A stretch of 44,807 bases of DNA from assembly GCA_012026885.1 (NCBI GenBank), contig VEPL01000013.1, forward strand, positions 6,250 through 51,056, in the 5' to 3' direction. Under the pieces are notes generated by a model that was given only the letters and a program-made list of their open reading frames with translations, had not been told where the DNA came from and did not search any database. The position numbers and the translations under genes are program-made. Numbering within the stretch: the first letter of the stretch is position 1; each line of letters starts with the position of its first letter. Origin of the DNA: Betaproteobacteria bacterium (lineage in GTDB: Bacteria; Pseudomonadota; Gammaproteobacteria; Burkholderiales; Rhodocyclaceae). Of the stretch, positions 16,478 through 25,451 are shown in pieces.

Positions 16478-17521
16478 TTAGACTTTTTTGTTTAGCGCAT
16501 ATGCCAGAGTATGCGCGACTTCGCTGACCAGTTCCGGACCGCGGTAGATGAAGCCGCTGTAGAACTGCACCAGCGCGGCACCGGCCTGGATCTTCTCGAG
16601 TGCATCGGCGCCGCTCAGGATGCCGCCGACACCGATGATCGGCAGCTCGCCGGCGAGCGCCACCGAGAGCTTGCGGAGAACGTCTGTGGACTTGCGGAAG
16701 ACCGGTGCCCCGGAAAGGCCGCCCGCCTCGTCGGCGTGAGGCATGCCTTCGACGCCTTCGCGCGACAGCGTCGTGTTGGTGGCGATGACGCCGTCCATGC
16801 GGTGGCGGCGCAGCGCGTCGGCGATGGCGGCAATCTGCGCGTCGTCGAGGTCGGGGGCGATCTTCAGCGCCATCGGCACATAGCGCCCGTGGCGCTGGGC
16901 GAGCACCTGCTGGCGCGCCTTCAGTAGTGCGAGCAGGTCGTCGAGTGCCTCGTCCTTCTGCAGTTCGCGCAGGTTCTTGGTATTCGGCGACGAGATGTTG
17001 ACCGTCACGTAGCTGGCCACCGGGTAGACCTTGGTCAGGCACTCGAGGTAATCATCGGCGGCCTTCTCGATCGGCGTGGCCGCGTTCTTGCCGATGTTGA
17101 TGCCGAGGATGCCGCCGCGCGACGGGAAGTCCGCGTTGTGGACGTTCTCGAGCAGCTTGTCGACGCCGTCGTTGTTGAAGCCCATGCGATTGATGATGCC
17201 CTGCGCTTCCGGGATGCGGAATAGCCGTGGGCGCGGGTTGCCGGGCTGCGGCCGCGGCGTGATCGTGCCGATCTCGATGAAGCCGAAGCCGAGCCGGGCC
17301 AGCGCATCGATGTGGTCGCCGTTCTTGTCCAGCCCGGCGGCGAGGCCGACCGGGTTGGGGAAGGTGAGGCCCATTGCGCTGACCGGACAGGGGGTGACCG
17401 GTTTGGCGACGAGGCAGGCGAGGCCCGTCGCCTCGAGGAAATCGGTGCCGCGCATGCCGATGCCGTGGGCGGTCTCGGCATCCAGCGCGAAGAAGAACTT
17501 GCGGATGAGGGGATAGAGCAT
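16478..17521 (-). CDS. pyrD: Dihydroorotate dehydrogenase (quinone), class 2
   Basis: Oxidises dihydroorotate to orotate in pyrimidine synthesis and passes electrons to quinone at the inner membrane. The 347-residue product has the class 2 N-terminal amphipathic extension ([19 protein letters not shown]), FMN-site motifs [11 protein letters not shown] and [10 protein letters not shown], the catalytic Ser in TVNISSPNT, and [12 protein letters not shown] near the end. The ATG at 17521 lacks a ribosome binding site. A -10-like TAAAAT ends 12 bases before it, so the leader may be only about 5 bases. Confidence 0.97.
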   Translation of the reverse strand: MLYPLIRKFFFALDAETAHGIGMRGTDFLEATGLACLVAKPVTPCPVSAMGLTFPNPVGLAAGLDKNGDHIDALARLGFGFIEIGTITPRPQPGNPRPRLFRIPEAQGIINRMGFNNDGVDKLLENVHNADFPSRGGILGINIGKNAATPIEKAADDYLECLTKVYPVASYVTVNISSPNTKNLRELQKDEALDDLLALLKARQQVLAQRHGRYVPMALKIAPDLDDAQIAAIADALRRHRMDGVIATNTTLSREGVEGMPHADEAGGLSGAPVFRKSTDVLRKLSVALAGELPIIGVGGILSGADALEKIQAGAALVQFYSGFIYRGPELVSEVAHTLAYALNKKV

Positions 17522-17532
17522 GATGGGCGCGC

Positions 17533-17538
17533 ATTTTA
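17533..17538 (-). promoter_or_regulatory. Candidate -10 box of pyrD
   Basis: TAAAAT on the minus strand matches five of six consensus bases and would place the transcription start about 5 bases before the pyrD ATG. No good -35 is visible. This is one of four similar cases in the window. Confidence 0.3.
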
Positions 17539-17580
17539 CCGCATTGCAGCATCGCTGCCGCCCCCGCCCGGTGATTTCCG

Positions 17581-17907
17581 CTAAGCGCCGAGCAGCTGGC
17601 GAAGTCCGAGCAGTACGCCCATGCCGGCGATGAATGGCAGCCACGGGTTGCGCGACCACAGCGCGGCCGCTATGGCGGCGGCTGTTGCCGCAAGCTTGGG
17701 ACTGAAGATCTCGAGGTCGCCGGCGGTGACCAGCACGTCGGGCACGATGATCGCCGCCAGGGCGGCGGCCGGCGCATAGCGCAAGGCGCGCTGCAGGACT
17801 GGCGGCAGCGCGACGCGGTTGCCGAGCACGATGAAGCCGGCGCGGGGCAGCGTCGTGGCGAGCCCGATCAGGATGAAGGTCAGCCACAGCGAGGCGTCGT
17901 AGCTCAT
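17581..17907 (-). CDS. azlD: AzlD-family membrane protein
   Basis: Small subunit of the AzlCD exporter for branched-chain amino acids. The 108-residue hydrophobic protein has about four membrane segments; [14 protein letters not shown] and [17 protein letters not shown] are typical of AzlD. Its ATG overlaps the azlC stop (ATGA), the usual arrangement of the pair. The substrate is inferred from the family only. Confidence 0.9.
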   Translation of the reverse strand: MSYDASLWLTFILIGLATTLPRAGFIVLGNRVALPPVLQRALRYAPAAALAAIIVPDVLVTAGDLEIFSPKLAATAAAIAAALWSRNPWLPFIAGMGVLLGLRQLLGA

Positions 17908-18629
17908 GACCGGCGCTCCTGATGTTCCCGGTGCTCGGCCGCGAAGCCGGCGGCGATGCCGGCGCAGATGGCGACGACGATGCCGAGGCGCAGCGGCATG
18001 CCGCGCAGCAACGTGGCGCTGCCGCCGGCGACGATGGCGGCGACCAGCATCGGCCGGGCGCGCGCCAGCGGCACGAGCAGGACGATCAGCGCGATGGTGG
18101 CCATGAATTCGAGCGACCATTGCTTCGGGATGTACCCGGCCGCGAAGATGCCGGCCAGCGTGAAGAACTGCCAGAGTAGCCAGGACCAGACCGCCGGCGC
18201 CAGGTAGTAGCCGAGGCGCCAGGGCGGATCATCGACGTGCATCATCTTGTCGAGGCAGGTAGCGAAGACGCCATCGGTGAGCAGGTGGCCGGCCAGCCAG
18301 CGCTTCGGCGTGCCGATGCCGCGGAAGCCGGGGGCGATGGCGGCGCTGAAAATCACGAAGCGCAGGTTGAGGGCGAGCGCCGTGACGACGATCAGCCACA
18401 GCGGTGCTGCGGCGGCGATCAGCGGCAGCGTGCCGAGCTGGGCGGTGCCGGCGAAGACGATGAGATTCATGCCCATCGCCTGCACCGGCGTGAAGCCGGC
18501 TCCCACCATCGCCATGCCCATGACCAGCGCCCACGGCACGAGACCGACCGAGATCGGCAGGAAGACGACGAAGCCTTCGCGGGCACCGGCGCGGAAGCCG
18601 TGCGGAGACGATTGGGGAACGATGGACAT
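17904..18629 (-). CDS. azlC: AzlC-family branched-chain amino acid exporter subunit
   Basis: Large subunit of the AzlCD exporter, 241 residues with about six to seven membrane segments. Signatures include [37 protein letters not shown] and [18 protein letters not shown]. Start choice is uncertain: ATG codons at 18641 and 18629 are in frame and neither has a good ribosome binding site; I use the inner one because GFRAGAREG then sits at the usual position. It is divergent from the efflux cassette, with about 60-70 bases between them. Confidence 0.9.
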   Translation of the reverse strand: MSIVPQSSPHGFRAGAREGFVVFLPISVGLVPWALVMGMAMVGAGFTPVQAMGMNLIVFAGTAQLGTLPLIAAAAPLWLIVVTALALNLRFVIFSAAIAPGFRGIGTPKRWLAGHLLTDGVFATCLDKMMHVDDPPWRLGYYLAPAVWSWLLWQFFTLAGIFAAGYIPKQWSLEFMATIALIVLLVPLARARPMLVAAIVAGGSATLLRGMPLRLGIVVAICAGIAAGFAAEHREHQERRS

Positions 18630-18688
18630 GGGGGCAAACATACCGCATCGGCAACAATCTGTAACAGCCGGGTACGCTCCGGGCCGGT

Positions 18689-18694
18689 TAAACT
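18689..18694 (+). promoter_or_regulatory. Candidate -10 box of the efflux cassette
   Basis: TAAACT lies 8 bases before the ATG at 18703, so a start near 18701 would leave only about 2 leader bases. There is no ribosome binding site and no convincing -35. Weak evidence on its own. Confidence 0.22.
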
Positions 18695-18702
18695 CGCGTC
18701 CA

Positions 18703-20103
18703 ATGTCGATCTTCACCCGCACCGCCCTCTCGTTGCTGCTCTGCCTCGCCGGGCCGGCGGCGGCCGGCGGCTTCGACCCGCTCGCCACCAGCGCGCTGAC
18801 GCCCGAGCGTCCCTCCCCGCGTGCCGCCGGTCGCGCGGGCGATGTGCCCTGCGCCACGGCGTTGCCGGCGACGCCGCTGACCGCCATCGATGTCGTCGAC
18901 CTGGCCCTCTGCAACAACCCGCAGACGCGTGAGGTCTGGGCCAATGCGCGGGCGCAGGCGGCGCAGGTCGGCGTGGCCCGCTCGGCCTGGCTGCCTGACC
19001 TCGACGGCCGCCTCGGCGCCGGCCGCACGTATACCGAGAATGGTGCGCCGCGCTATGTCGATACGCAGAGTGCGGCGCTGACGCTGTCGTGGCTGGTATT
19101 CGACTCGGGTGCGCGCTCGGCCAACGGCGAGAATGCGCGGCAACTGCTGGCAGCGGCGGCAGCGACGCAGGATGCGACGGTGCAGACGCTCTTTCTTTCC
19201 GCATTGCAGGCTTTCTACACCGCGCAGGCGACGAATGCCGCGGTCGTTTCGACCACCGAGGCCGAGCGGGCTGCGCGCGAGGGCTTCAATGCGGCCGAGA
19301 GCCGCTACAGCGTCGGCGCCGCGACGCCTGCCGATCGCCTGCTGGCCCAGACAGCGCTGTCGCAGGCGACGCTCAACCGCATCAAGGCCGAGGGCGAGGC
19401 GCGCAACGCGCTCGGCGCGCTGGCCAACGCCATGGGTTTTTCTGCCGGCAGCGCCATCGTCGTCGCCGCGCCCGACACGCTGAAGCCGGATGCTGCCTTT
19501 GCCCGCGATGTCGCCACGCTGATCGCCGAGGCCGAGCAGCGGCGGCCCGACCTCAAGGCGGCCGAGGCCCAGGTCAGGGCGGCCGAGGCCGGCGTGGATC
19601 TCGCGCAGGCGCAGGGGCTGCCAAGCGTCACCGTCTCCGCGGCGCCGGTGTGGGCCGACGTCGACCGCGTCTCGCGTGATACCGGCGTGCTCGGCCTGAC
19701 CTTGAACGTGCCGCTGTTCACCGGCTTCGAGACGACGTACCGGGTGCGCGCGGCCGAGTCGCAAGTCGACCTGCGTACGGCCCAGCGCGACCGCCTGAAG
19801 AACCAGGTCGCCCTCGACGTCTGGCGCGCCTACCAGAACCTGACCACCGCGACCCAGAGCCTGCGGACGACCGTCGATCTGGTCGCCAGTGCCGAGCAGT
19901 CGGAACGGGTGGCGCTCGGCCGCTACAAGGCCGGGGTCGGCAACGTCCTCGACCTGCTCTCGGCCCAGAGCGCGCTGGCCAGCGCGCGCCTGCAACGCAT
20001 CCAGGCAGCGCTCGACTGGTATGTCTCGCGCGCCACGCTCGCCCAGTCCGTCGGGACGCTCGATTACTCGCTGCTGCAACCGCCAGCGCAAGGAAAGCCA
20101 TGA
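18703..20103 (+). CDS. TolC-family outer membrane efflux protein
   Basis: Outer membrane channel of a tripartite efflux or secretion system, 466 residues. An N-terminal signal peptide (MSIFTRTALSLLLCLAGPAAA) is followed by two OEP repeats rich in Ala, Gln and Leu, with NNPQTREVWANARAQAAQVGVARSAWLP-type helices and the second repeat near ERVALGRYKAGVGNVLDLLSAQSALA. The usual length of 430-490 is met. It is the first gene of a four-gene cassette and overlaps the adaptor gene by 4 bases, so it is very likely dedicated to that transporter. Confidence 0.93.
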   Translation: MSIFTRTALSLLLCLAGPAAAGGFDPLATSALTPERPSPRAAGRAGDVPCATALPATPLTAIDVVDLALCNNPQTREVWANARAQAAQVGVARSAWLPDLDGRLGAGRTYTENGAPRYVDTQSAALTLSWLVFDSGARSANGENARQLLAAAAATQDATVQTLFLSALQAFYTAQATNAAVVSTTEAERAAREGFNAAESRYSVGAATPADRLLAQTALSQATLNRIKAEGEARNALGALANAMGFSAGSAIVVAAPDTLKPDAAFARDVATLIAEAEQRRPDLKAAEAQVRAAEAGVDLAQAQGLPSVTVSAAPVWADVDRVSRDTGVLGLTLNVPLFTGFETTYRVRAAESQVDLRTAQRDRLKNQVALDVWRAYQNLTTATQSLRTTVDLVASAEQSERVALGRYKAGVGNVLDLLSAQSALASARLQRIQAALDWYVSRATLAQSVGTLDYSLLQPPAQGKP

Positions 20104-21338
20104 ACCGCATCGCCAAGACCGCCATCGCCGTCGTTGCCGGAGCCGCACTGGTCGCCGCCGGCATCTGGGCCGCGAAGGAGCGCGCCGCGCAGGATCCCGA
20201 GCAACGCTACAAGTTCGCCACCCTCGCCGAGGGCGACGTGACCCAGACCGTATCCGCCAACGGTACCCTCAACCCGGTCGTGCTGGTCAATGTAGGCACC
20301 CAGGTGTCGGGCACCGTCCGCAAGCTCTATGTCGATTTCAACGACAAGGTGAAGGCGGGCCAGCCGCTGCTCGAACTCGACGATGCTCTGCTCGCGGCGA
20401 CCGAACGCCAGAGCGCCGCCAGCTTCGTCAATGCCCAGGCGGCGCTCGAGCTGGCGCTGGCCAACGAGGCGCGCATCGCCGCCCTCTACAAGCAGGAATA
20501 CGTGTCGAAGCAGGAGTACGACCAGGCGCGCCAGGCCCTCAAGTCGGCACAGGCACAGGTCGCGCTGGCCCGGGCCCAGAACGATCGCGACCGCGTCAAT
20601 CTCGCCTTCACCGTGATCCGTTCGCCGGTCGACGGCGTCGTCATCGACCGCGTCGTCGATCTCGGCCAGACGGTGGCCGCGAGTTTCCAGACGCCGGTGC
20701 TGATCAAGATCGCCCAGGACCTCTCCGAGATGCGCATCGACACGAGCTTCGCCGAGGCCGACATCGGCAATATCCGCGAGGGCCACAAGGTGCGTTTCAC
20801 GGTCGACGCCTTCCCCAATCGCCAATTCACCGGCGAAGTGCAGCAGATCCGCCTGAACCCGACGAACCAGCAGAACGTCGTCACCTACAACGTGCGCATT
20901 ACCGTTGCCAACCCTGATGAGGCTTTGCTCCCGGGCATGACCGCCTACGTCAATATCGGCGTGCAAAAGCGCGAGGGGGTTCTGCTCGTACCCAATGCCG
21001 CGCTGCGCTTCAAGCCTGCCGAGGGCGAGAGGAAACCGGATTCCGGCCAAAAGCCGGCGTCGACCGCAGCAGCGCCCGCCGGACCGGGCATGGAGGGCGG
21101 TCAGCGCCCGGGCGGCGCTGCCGGCCCCGGCAAGGGCAAGAAGCGGGATAGCCAGGGCGGAACCGTGTACTTCGTCGATGGAGGCGCCCTGCGGCCGGTC
21201 CCCGTGCAGGTCGGCATCACCGACGGGCGCATGACCGAGGTCGTCGGCGGTGATCTCAAGGCGGGCGACCGCGTCGTCACCGGCGAGAACGGCGCGACCG
21301 ACAAGAAGCCCTCGTCGGTCGGCATGCGGTTGTTCTGA
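20100..21338 (+). CDS. MacA-like periplasmic adaptor protein (HlyD/RND-MFP family)
   Basis: Adaptor that bridges the inner membrane ABC permease and the TolC-like channel, 412 residues. One N-terminal membrane anchor is followed by a biotinyl-lipoyl-like half (GTQVSGTVRKLYVDFNDKVKAGQPLLELD), a short coiled coil (about residues 95-165) and the second half (FTVIRSPVDGVVIDRVVDLGQTV). It resembles MacA. About residues 300-350 contain a Pro/Gly/Lys-rich low-complexity insertion before the last beta domain. The coiled coil is too short to reach deep into the periplasm, as in MacA hexamers. It overlaps its neighbours at both ends. Confidence 0.92.
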   Translation: MNRIAKTAIAVVAGAALVAAGIWAAKERAAQDPEQRYKFATLAEGDVTQTVSANGTLNPVVLVNVGTQVSGTVRKLYVDFNDKVKAGQPLLELDDALLAATERQSAASFVNAQAALELALANEARIAALYKQEYVSKQEYDQARQALKSAQAQVALARAQNDRDRVNLAFTVIRSPVDGVVIDRVVDLGQTVAASFQTPVLIKIAQDLSEMRIDTSFAEADIGNIREGHKVRFTVDAFPNRQFTGEVQQIRLNPTNQQNVVTYNVRITVANPDEALLPGMTAYVNIGVQKREGVLLVPNAALRFKPAEGERKPDSGQKPASTAAAPAGPGMEGGQRPGGAAGPGKGKKRDSQGGTVYFVDGGALRPVPVQVGITDGRMTEVVGGDLKAGDRVVTGENGATDKKPSSVGMRLF

Positions 21339-22051
21339 TGACATCACTGCCGGTCATCCGGGTCACCGGCCTCGGCAAGTCGTACGAAACCGCCGCCGGG
21401 CCCTTCGTCGCGCTGCGCGGGGTCGATCTCGAGGTAGCGGCCGGGGAATACATCGCGATCATGGGGCCGTCGGGTTCGGGCAAGTCGACCTTCATGAACC
21501 TGCTCGGCTGTCTCGATACGCCGACCACCGGCGACTACTGGCTGGCCGGCGAGAACGTCGCCCATCTCTCGGGCGACGCGCTTGCCCGCCTGCGCAACCG
21601 CACCCTGGGCTTCGTCTTCCAGGGTTTCAACCTGCTGCCACGCATGAACCTGGCCGACAACGTCGCGCTGCCGCTCGTCTATGCCGGCGTCGGCCGCGAC
21701 GAGCGGCGCGCGCGGGCAGCCGCGCTGCTCGACAAGGTCGGCCTCGGCGGCTACGCCGGCTCGCTGCCGGCGCGCATCTCCGGCGGCCAGCAGCAGCGCG
21801 TCGCCATCGCGCGGGCGCTGGTCAATGCGCCGCGCGTGCTCCTCGCCGACGAGCCGACCGGCAACCTCGACAGCCACACCAGCGAGGAAATCATGCGCCT
21901 GTTCAGTGAGTTGAACGGCGAGGGCATCACCATCGTCATCGTCACCCACGAGCAGGACATCGCAGCGCATGCGCGCCGCCAGGTGCGTTTCCGCGACGGG
22001 GTCATCGTCAGCGACGAGTCGACCCCGGCGCGCGAGGCTTCCCCATGTTGA
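21338..22051 (+). CDS. MacB/LolD-type ABC transporter ATP-binding protein
   Basis: 237-residue ABC ATPase: Walker [11 protein letters not shown]-loop [11 protein letters not shown], signature [15 protein letters not shown] (Ile in place of the usual Leu), Walker [13 protein letters not shown] and His-switch IVTHEQD. This is the class that powers MacB, LolCDE and FtsEX mechanotransmission transporters. In E. coli MacB the ATPase and permease are one protein; here they are separate genes overlapping by 7 bases. Confidence 0.95.
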   Translation: MTSLPVIRVTGLGKSYETAAGPFVALRGVDLEVAAGEYIAIMGPSGSGKSTFMNLLGCLDTPTTGDYWLAGENVAHLSGDALARLRNRTLGFVFQGFNLLPRMNLADNVALPLVYAGVGRDERRARAAALLDKVGLGGYAGSLPARISGGQQQRVAIARALVNAPRVLLADEPTGNLDSHTSEEIMRLFSELNGEGITIVIVTHEQDIAAHARRQVRFRDGVIVSDESTPAREASPC

Positions 22052-23265
22052 AGGCGATGCTCGGCGAAGCCTGGCTGGCGATGGGCGCCAACCGCCTGCG
22101 TACGGCGTTGACCATGCTCGGCATGGTGATCGGCGTCGGCGCCGTGGTCATCATGATCGCCATCGGCCAGGGCGCGCAGTATGCGGTGCAGCAGACGATC
22201 GCGACCATGGGCTCCAACCTGTTCATCGTGCTCTCCGGCTCGTTTACCACGGCGGGCGTGCGCAGCGGCAGCGCCGGTGGGCCGACGCTGACCGTCGCCG
22301 ACGCCGAAGCGATCGCCGAACTCGACGGCATCGCCAACGCCGCGCCGACCCACCAGGGCTCGCGCCAGTTGGTCTATGGCTCGCAGAACTGGAGCACGCA
22401 GGTGGTCGGGACGACGCCGGCCTACCTCGAGGCGCGTTCGTGGACCGTCGTCTCCGGCGCGCCGTTCGGCGAGTCCGACGTGCGTGCTGCCACGCGTGTC
22501 GCGGTAGTCGGCAAGACCGTCGTCGAGAACCTGTTCAATGGCGAGGACCCGGTCGGCAAGACCATGCGCATCCAGCAGAACCCCTTCATCGTCATCGGCG
22601 TGCTCGGCAGCAAGGGCCAGAACCTCGACGGGCGCGACCAGGACGACACCGTCTTCATTCCGCTGACCACCGCCCAGCGCAAGGTGTTCGGCACGCCCTT
22701 CCTGAACTCGGTGCGCATGATCATGGTCCAGGCCGAATCGTCGGAGGTGATGCCGCGCGCGATGGATGCCGTGACGGCGCTGCTGCGCCAGCGCCACCGC
22801 TTGCGCGAGGGCCAGCCCGACGACTTCTTCATGCGCAACCTCTCCGCCGCCGCCGAATCCGAGGCGGCGACCACACGCACCATGTCCATCCTGCTTGGCG
22901 CCATCGCGTCGATTTCGCTGCTGGTCGGCGGCATCGGCATCATGAACATCATGCTGGTGTCGGTCACCGAGCGGACGCGGGAAATCGGCGTCCGCATGGC
23001 GATCGGCGCCCGCCAGCGCGACATCCTGACCCAGTTCCTGCTCGAGGCGGTGCTCATCTCCTTCGCAGGGTGCCTGCTCGGCCTCGTGCTCGGCGTCGGC
23101 ATCGCGCTGGCCATCAACGCGGTCACCGGCATGGTCGTTGTTGTCTCCGGCACATCGGCACTCGTTGCCTTCGCGGTGGCGGCCGGCGTCGGCATCTTCT
23201 TCGGCTGGTATCCGGCGCGGAAAGCCGCGCGCCTCGATCCGATCGAGGCCCTGCGCTACCAGTAG
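22045..23265 (+). CDS. MacB-like ABC transporter permease
   Basis: 406-residue inner membrane permease of the MacB_PCD/FtsX type. It has one N-terminal helix ([23 protein letters not shown]), a large periplasmic domain (about 45-270), and three C-terminal helices including [24 protein letters not shown], the mechanotransmission signature. Together with the ATPase, adaptor and TolC-like protein it makes a complete tripartite pump; substrates for the family include macrolides, peptides and lipopeptides, and the substrate here cannot be told. Confidence 0.95.
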   Translation: MLKAMLGEAWLAMGANRLRTALTMLGMVIGVGAVVIMIAIGQGAQYAVQQTIATMGSNLFIVLSGSFTTAGVRSGSAGGPTLTVADAEAIAELDGIANAAPTHQGSRQLVYGSQNWSTQVVGTTPAYLEARSWTVVSGAPFGESDVRAATRVAVVGKTVVENLFNGEDPVGKTMRIQQNPFIVIGVLGSKGQNLDGRDQDDTVFIPLTTAQRKVFGTPFLNSVRMIMVQAESSEVMPRAMDAVTALLRQRHRLREGQPDDFFMRNLSAAAESEAATTRTMSILLGAIASISLLVGGIGIMNIMLVSVTERTREIGVRMAIGARQRDILTQFLLEAVLISFAGCLLGLVLGVGIALAINAVTGMVVVVSGTSALVAFAVAAGVGIFFGWYPARKAARLDPIEALRYQ

Positions 23266-23285
23266 CGACACGTCAGGAGATACAC

Positions 23286-23564
23286 ATGCCCGCCATTGCC
23301 CGCCATCTGACTATTTCCGGTCGCGTCCAGGGCGTTGCCTATCGCGCTTCACTGGCGGCCGAGGCGCAATGCCTTGGCGTTTCCGGCTGGGTGCGCAACC
23401 GCCGTGACGGCTCGGTAGAGGCGATGCTCGCCGGCGAGGAAGACGCCGTCATCGCACTGATGGCCTGGGCGCGGCGGGGGCCGCCCGCTGCCCGCGTCGA
23501 CCGTGTCCACGTCGAACTCGGCGAAGGCGATTTCGCCGGATTCGAATTGCGCCCGACGGTATGA
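23286..23564 (+). CDS. acyP: Acylphosphatase
   Basis: 92-residue cytoplasmic enzyme that hydrolyses acyl phosphates such as carbamoyl phosphate and 1,3-bisphosphoglycerate. The catalytic signature is intact: [10 protein letters not shown], whose Arg binds phosphate, and [13 protein letters not shown], whose Asn positions the water. An AGGAG-type ribosome binding site precedes the ATG at 23286. It is 20 bases after the permease gene, so it is probably cotranscribed with the pump, with no obvious functional link. Confidence 0.95.
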   Translation: MPAIARHLTISGRVQGVAYRASLAAEAQCLGVSGWVRNRRDGSVEAMLAGEEDAVIALMAWARRGPPAARVDRVHVELGEGDFAGFELRPTV

Positions 23565-23567
23565 GAC

Positions 23568-24017
23568 TCAGGCGGGGCGCCTGCGGAGCAGGTGGTTTAC
23601 GATGAAAGTCAGCACTGCCTCGCCGCGCTGGTTCACCGCGTGATACTTGAGGCGGGCGATGCCGCGGTCCGGCTTGGTCTTCGACGGACGCACCTCGAGC
23701 ACTTCGATCTCGCCATGCAGCGTGTCGCCGGGGCGCACCGGCGCCAGCCAGCGCAGCTCGTCGATGCCCGGCGAACCCATGCTCGACTCCGCCAGGATGC
23801 CGGACTGGATGAACAGCCGGAAGCAGATTGCGAGGCTCTGGAAGCCGGAAGCGATCAGCCCGCCGTAGGGCGAATCGGCGGCCGCATTGGCGTCGAGGTG
23901 GAAGGATTGCGGGTCGTAGCGCCAGGCGAAGTCGATGATCTCGACTTCGGTCAGCGTCAGACCCGGCGTCGTGAAGCGCTGGCCGGGGGTCAGGTCGTCG
24001 AGGAAGCGGGTGTCCAT
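23568..24017 (-). CDS. MaoC-family (R)-enoyl-CoA hydratase-like protein
   Basis: 149-residue hot-dog-fold protein. The hydratase signature is present as WRYDPQSFHLDANAAADSPYGGLIASG with the Asp and His catalytic positions, so it probably hydrates a 2-enoyl-CoA or related thioester. It could feed hydroxyacyl-CoA into polyhydroxyalkanoate or another acyl pathway; no such genes are adjacent. GGAG precedes the start. It converges with acyP, 3 bases apart. Confidence 0.9.
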   Translation of the reverse strand: MDTRFLDDLTPGQRFTTPGLTLTEVEIIDFAWRYDPQSFHLDANAAADSPYGGLIASGFQSLAICFRLFIQSGILAESSMGSPGIDELRWLAPVRPGDTLHGEIEVLEVRPSKTKPDRGIARLKYHAVNQRGEAVLTFIVNHLLRRRPA

Positions 24018-24084
24018 GCGTGCTGTCTCCGTGGTGGCGTCGCTCGGCTCCGTTGCCGGCGTCCGGATCGATTCTAGTCAGGCC

Positions 24085-25065
24085 TCAGGGAATCAGGCAG
24101 GTGGCCGGCTCGGTGTCGCCGGCTCGCCCGCAGGGGGTGGCGGCGCCGGGCGTCGGCCACGGTGTGCCATCGTCGTCGATCTGCGCGGCCAAGGTTTCCC
24201 AAGTGTTGACGCCGTTGCGGTCGAGCGTCAGGCGCAGCAGCCAGCCGCGCTGCGCCTCCGGATAGTCGAAGCCGTCGAAGACGAAATTGCCGCGGCTGTA
24301 GTTGAGGGGCCGGCCCTTGTAGATCTCGGCGCCCTGGGTGACGTGCGGGTGGCCGCCGACGACGGCGGCGGCGCCTGCGTCGATCAGGCGGCGGGCGAAG
24401 CTGCGCTGGCGTTCGCTCGGCTGCGTCTCCTTCTCCCAGCCCCAGTGCAGGAAGGGGATGACGTGGTCGGCGCCGGCCGCGTTGGCCGCACGGATGTCGG
24501 CGATCACGCGGTCGTCCTCGCTCCAGGCGACGCCGGGCCAATCCGGGCCAGCCTCGAAGGCGCGCGGCTTGAATTCGTTGTAGCCGAGGATGGCGATCTT
24601 CAGGCCCTTGCGTTCGATCCACAGGGGCCGGTGTGCCTCGGCCAGGTCGCGGCCGCCGCCGAAGCGGGCGATGCCGGCGGCGTCGAGGTGGGCCATGGTT
24701 TCGAGCAAGGCGTCGTGGCCGTAATCGCCGGAATGGTTGTTGGCGAGCGAGACGGCATCGAAGCGGCCCTTGAGGACGGCGAGAGTCGCCGGCTCGGCGC
24801 GGAAGGTGACGATCTTGGTCGGGTGTGGCTGGCCGCCCGTGGCGACCGGCACCTCGAGGTTGCCGATGCGATAGTCGGCGGCGGCGAGGATGCCGGCGAA
24901 CGGGACGAGCGGGTCGCCGCCGGCGGCGATGACGCGGCCGGGGCCGTCGGCCAGCATGAGGTCGCCGGCGAACAGGAGCGTGACGGGTTCGCCGTGCGCC
25001 AGGGAACTGGACAGGCAGATTAGGGCGGCGGTTGCGGTCGACCGCCAAAAATGGCCGATTTTCAC
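24085..25065 (-). CDS. CapA-family (PGA_cap) metallophosphoesterase-like protein
   Basis: 326-residue exported protein. A signal peptide (ATAALICLSSSLAHG) is followed by the CapA fold with its typical metal-binding motifs: FAGDLMLAD, RIGNLEVP, VSLANNHSGDYG, PFLHWGWE and GGHPHVTQG. The family is named for poly-gamma-glutamate capsule synthesis in Bacillus, but many members lie outside capsule loci and their role is not established. No capB or capC is nearby, so capsule synthesis should not be assumed. It starts with GTG at 25065, overlapping the stop of the upstream small gene (GTGA). Confidence 0.9.
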   Translation of the reverse strand: MKIGHFWRSTATAALICLSSSLAHGEPVTLLFAGDLMLADGPGRVIAAGGDPLVPFAGILAAADYRIGNLEVPVATGGQPHPTKIVTFRAEPATLAVLKGRFDAVSLANNHSGDYGHDALLETMAHLDAAGIARFGGGRDLAEAHRPLWIERKGLKIAILGYNEFKPRAFEAGPDWPGVAWSEDDRVIADIRAANAAGADHVIPFLHWGWEKETQPSERQRSFARRLIDAGAAAVVGGHPHVTQGAEIYKGRPLNYSRGNFVFDGFDYPEAQRGWLLRLTLDRNGVNTWETLAAQIDDDGTPWPTPGAATPCGRAGDTEPATCLIP

Positions 25066-25451
25066 GGCCCCGCCTTCACGTGGCAGGCGTACTGAAGTTC
25101 ACCGTCGCGCACCGGTTCGTAGACGCGCTGGAGGCCGGTAAACGGTTCACCGGCCGCTTGCGGCCACGGCCAGGTGCCTTGGTGGATCGGTGTCGGGCCT
25201 TCGTCGCGGTCGGCATAGATATAGACCTTGAAGGCGGCGAGGTCGGCCGGTTCGCTGCGCAGCACGGCGCGAAACAGGAAGTAGGAGCCGATGGCGACGG
25301 CGGGAACGGTCTCGGGCGAGGCGGTCGCCTGGAAGACAAGGGGGCGCCGTTCGCCGCCGTAGTCGACGGCGCAGACGACACTTTGCCCGTGGGCCGACAG
25401 CGCGGAGGCGACCAGCACGGCGAGTACGAGCGCCCTAATGTTCGCGGCCAT
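25062..25451 (-). CDS. Small secreted protein of unknown function
   Basis: I do not recognise the family. The 129-residue product has a clear signal peptide (MAANIRALVLAVLVASALSAHGQ) and a mature part of about 105 residues with two cysteines, one near the new N-terminus (VVCAVDYGG) and one near the C-terminus (LQYACHVKAG), well placed for a disulfide. It looks beta-rich. The start at 25451 overlaps the nnrS stop by 17 bases and the stop overlaps capA by 4, so all three are probably cotranslated. The longer in-frame start is rejected because it would bury the signal peptide. Confidence 0.75.
   Translation of the reverse strand: MAANIRALVLAVLVASALSAHGQSVVCAVDYGGERRPLVFQATASPETVPAVAIGSYFLFRAVLRSEPADLAAFKVYIYADRDEGPTPIHQGTWPWPQAAGEPFTGLQRVYEPVRDGELQYACHVKAGP

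Noticed and set aside
24085..25065. Capsule biosynthesis locus suggested by capA
   Set aside because: No capB, capC, glycosyltransferase or export genes are nearby; the family name alone does not support capsule synthesis.
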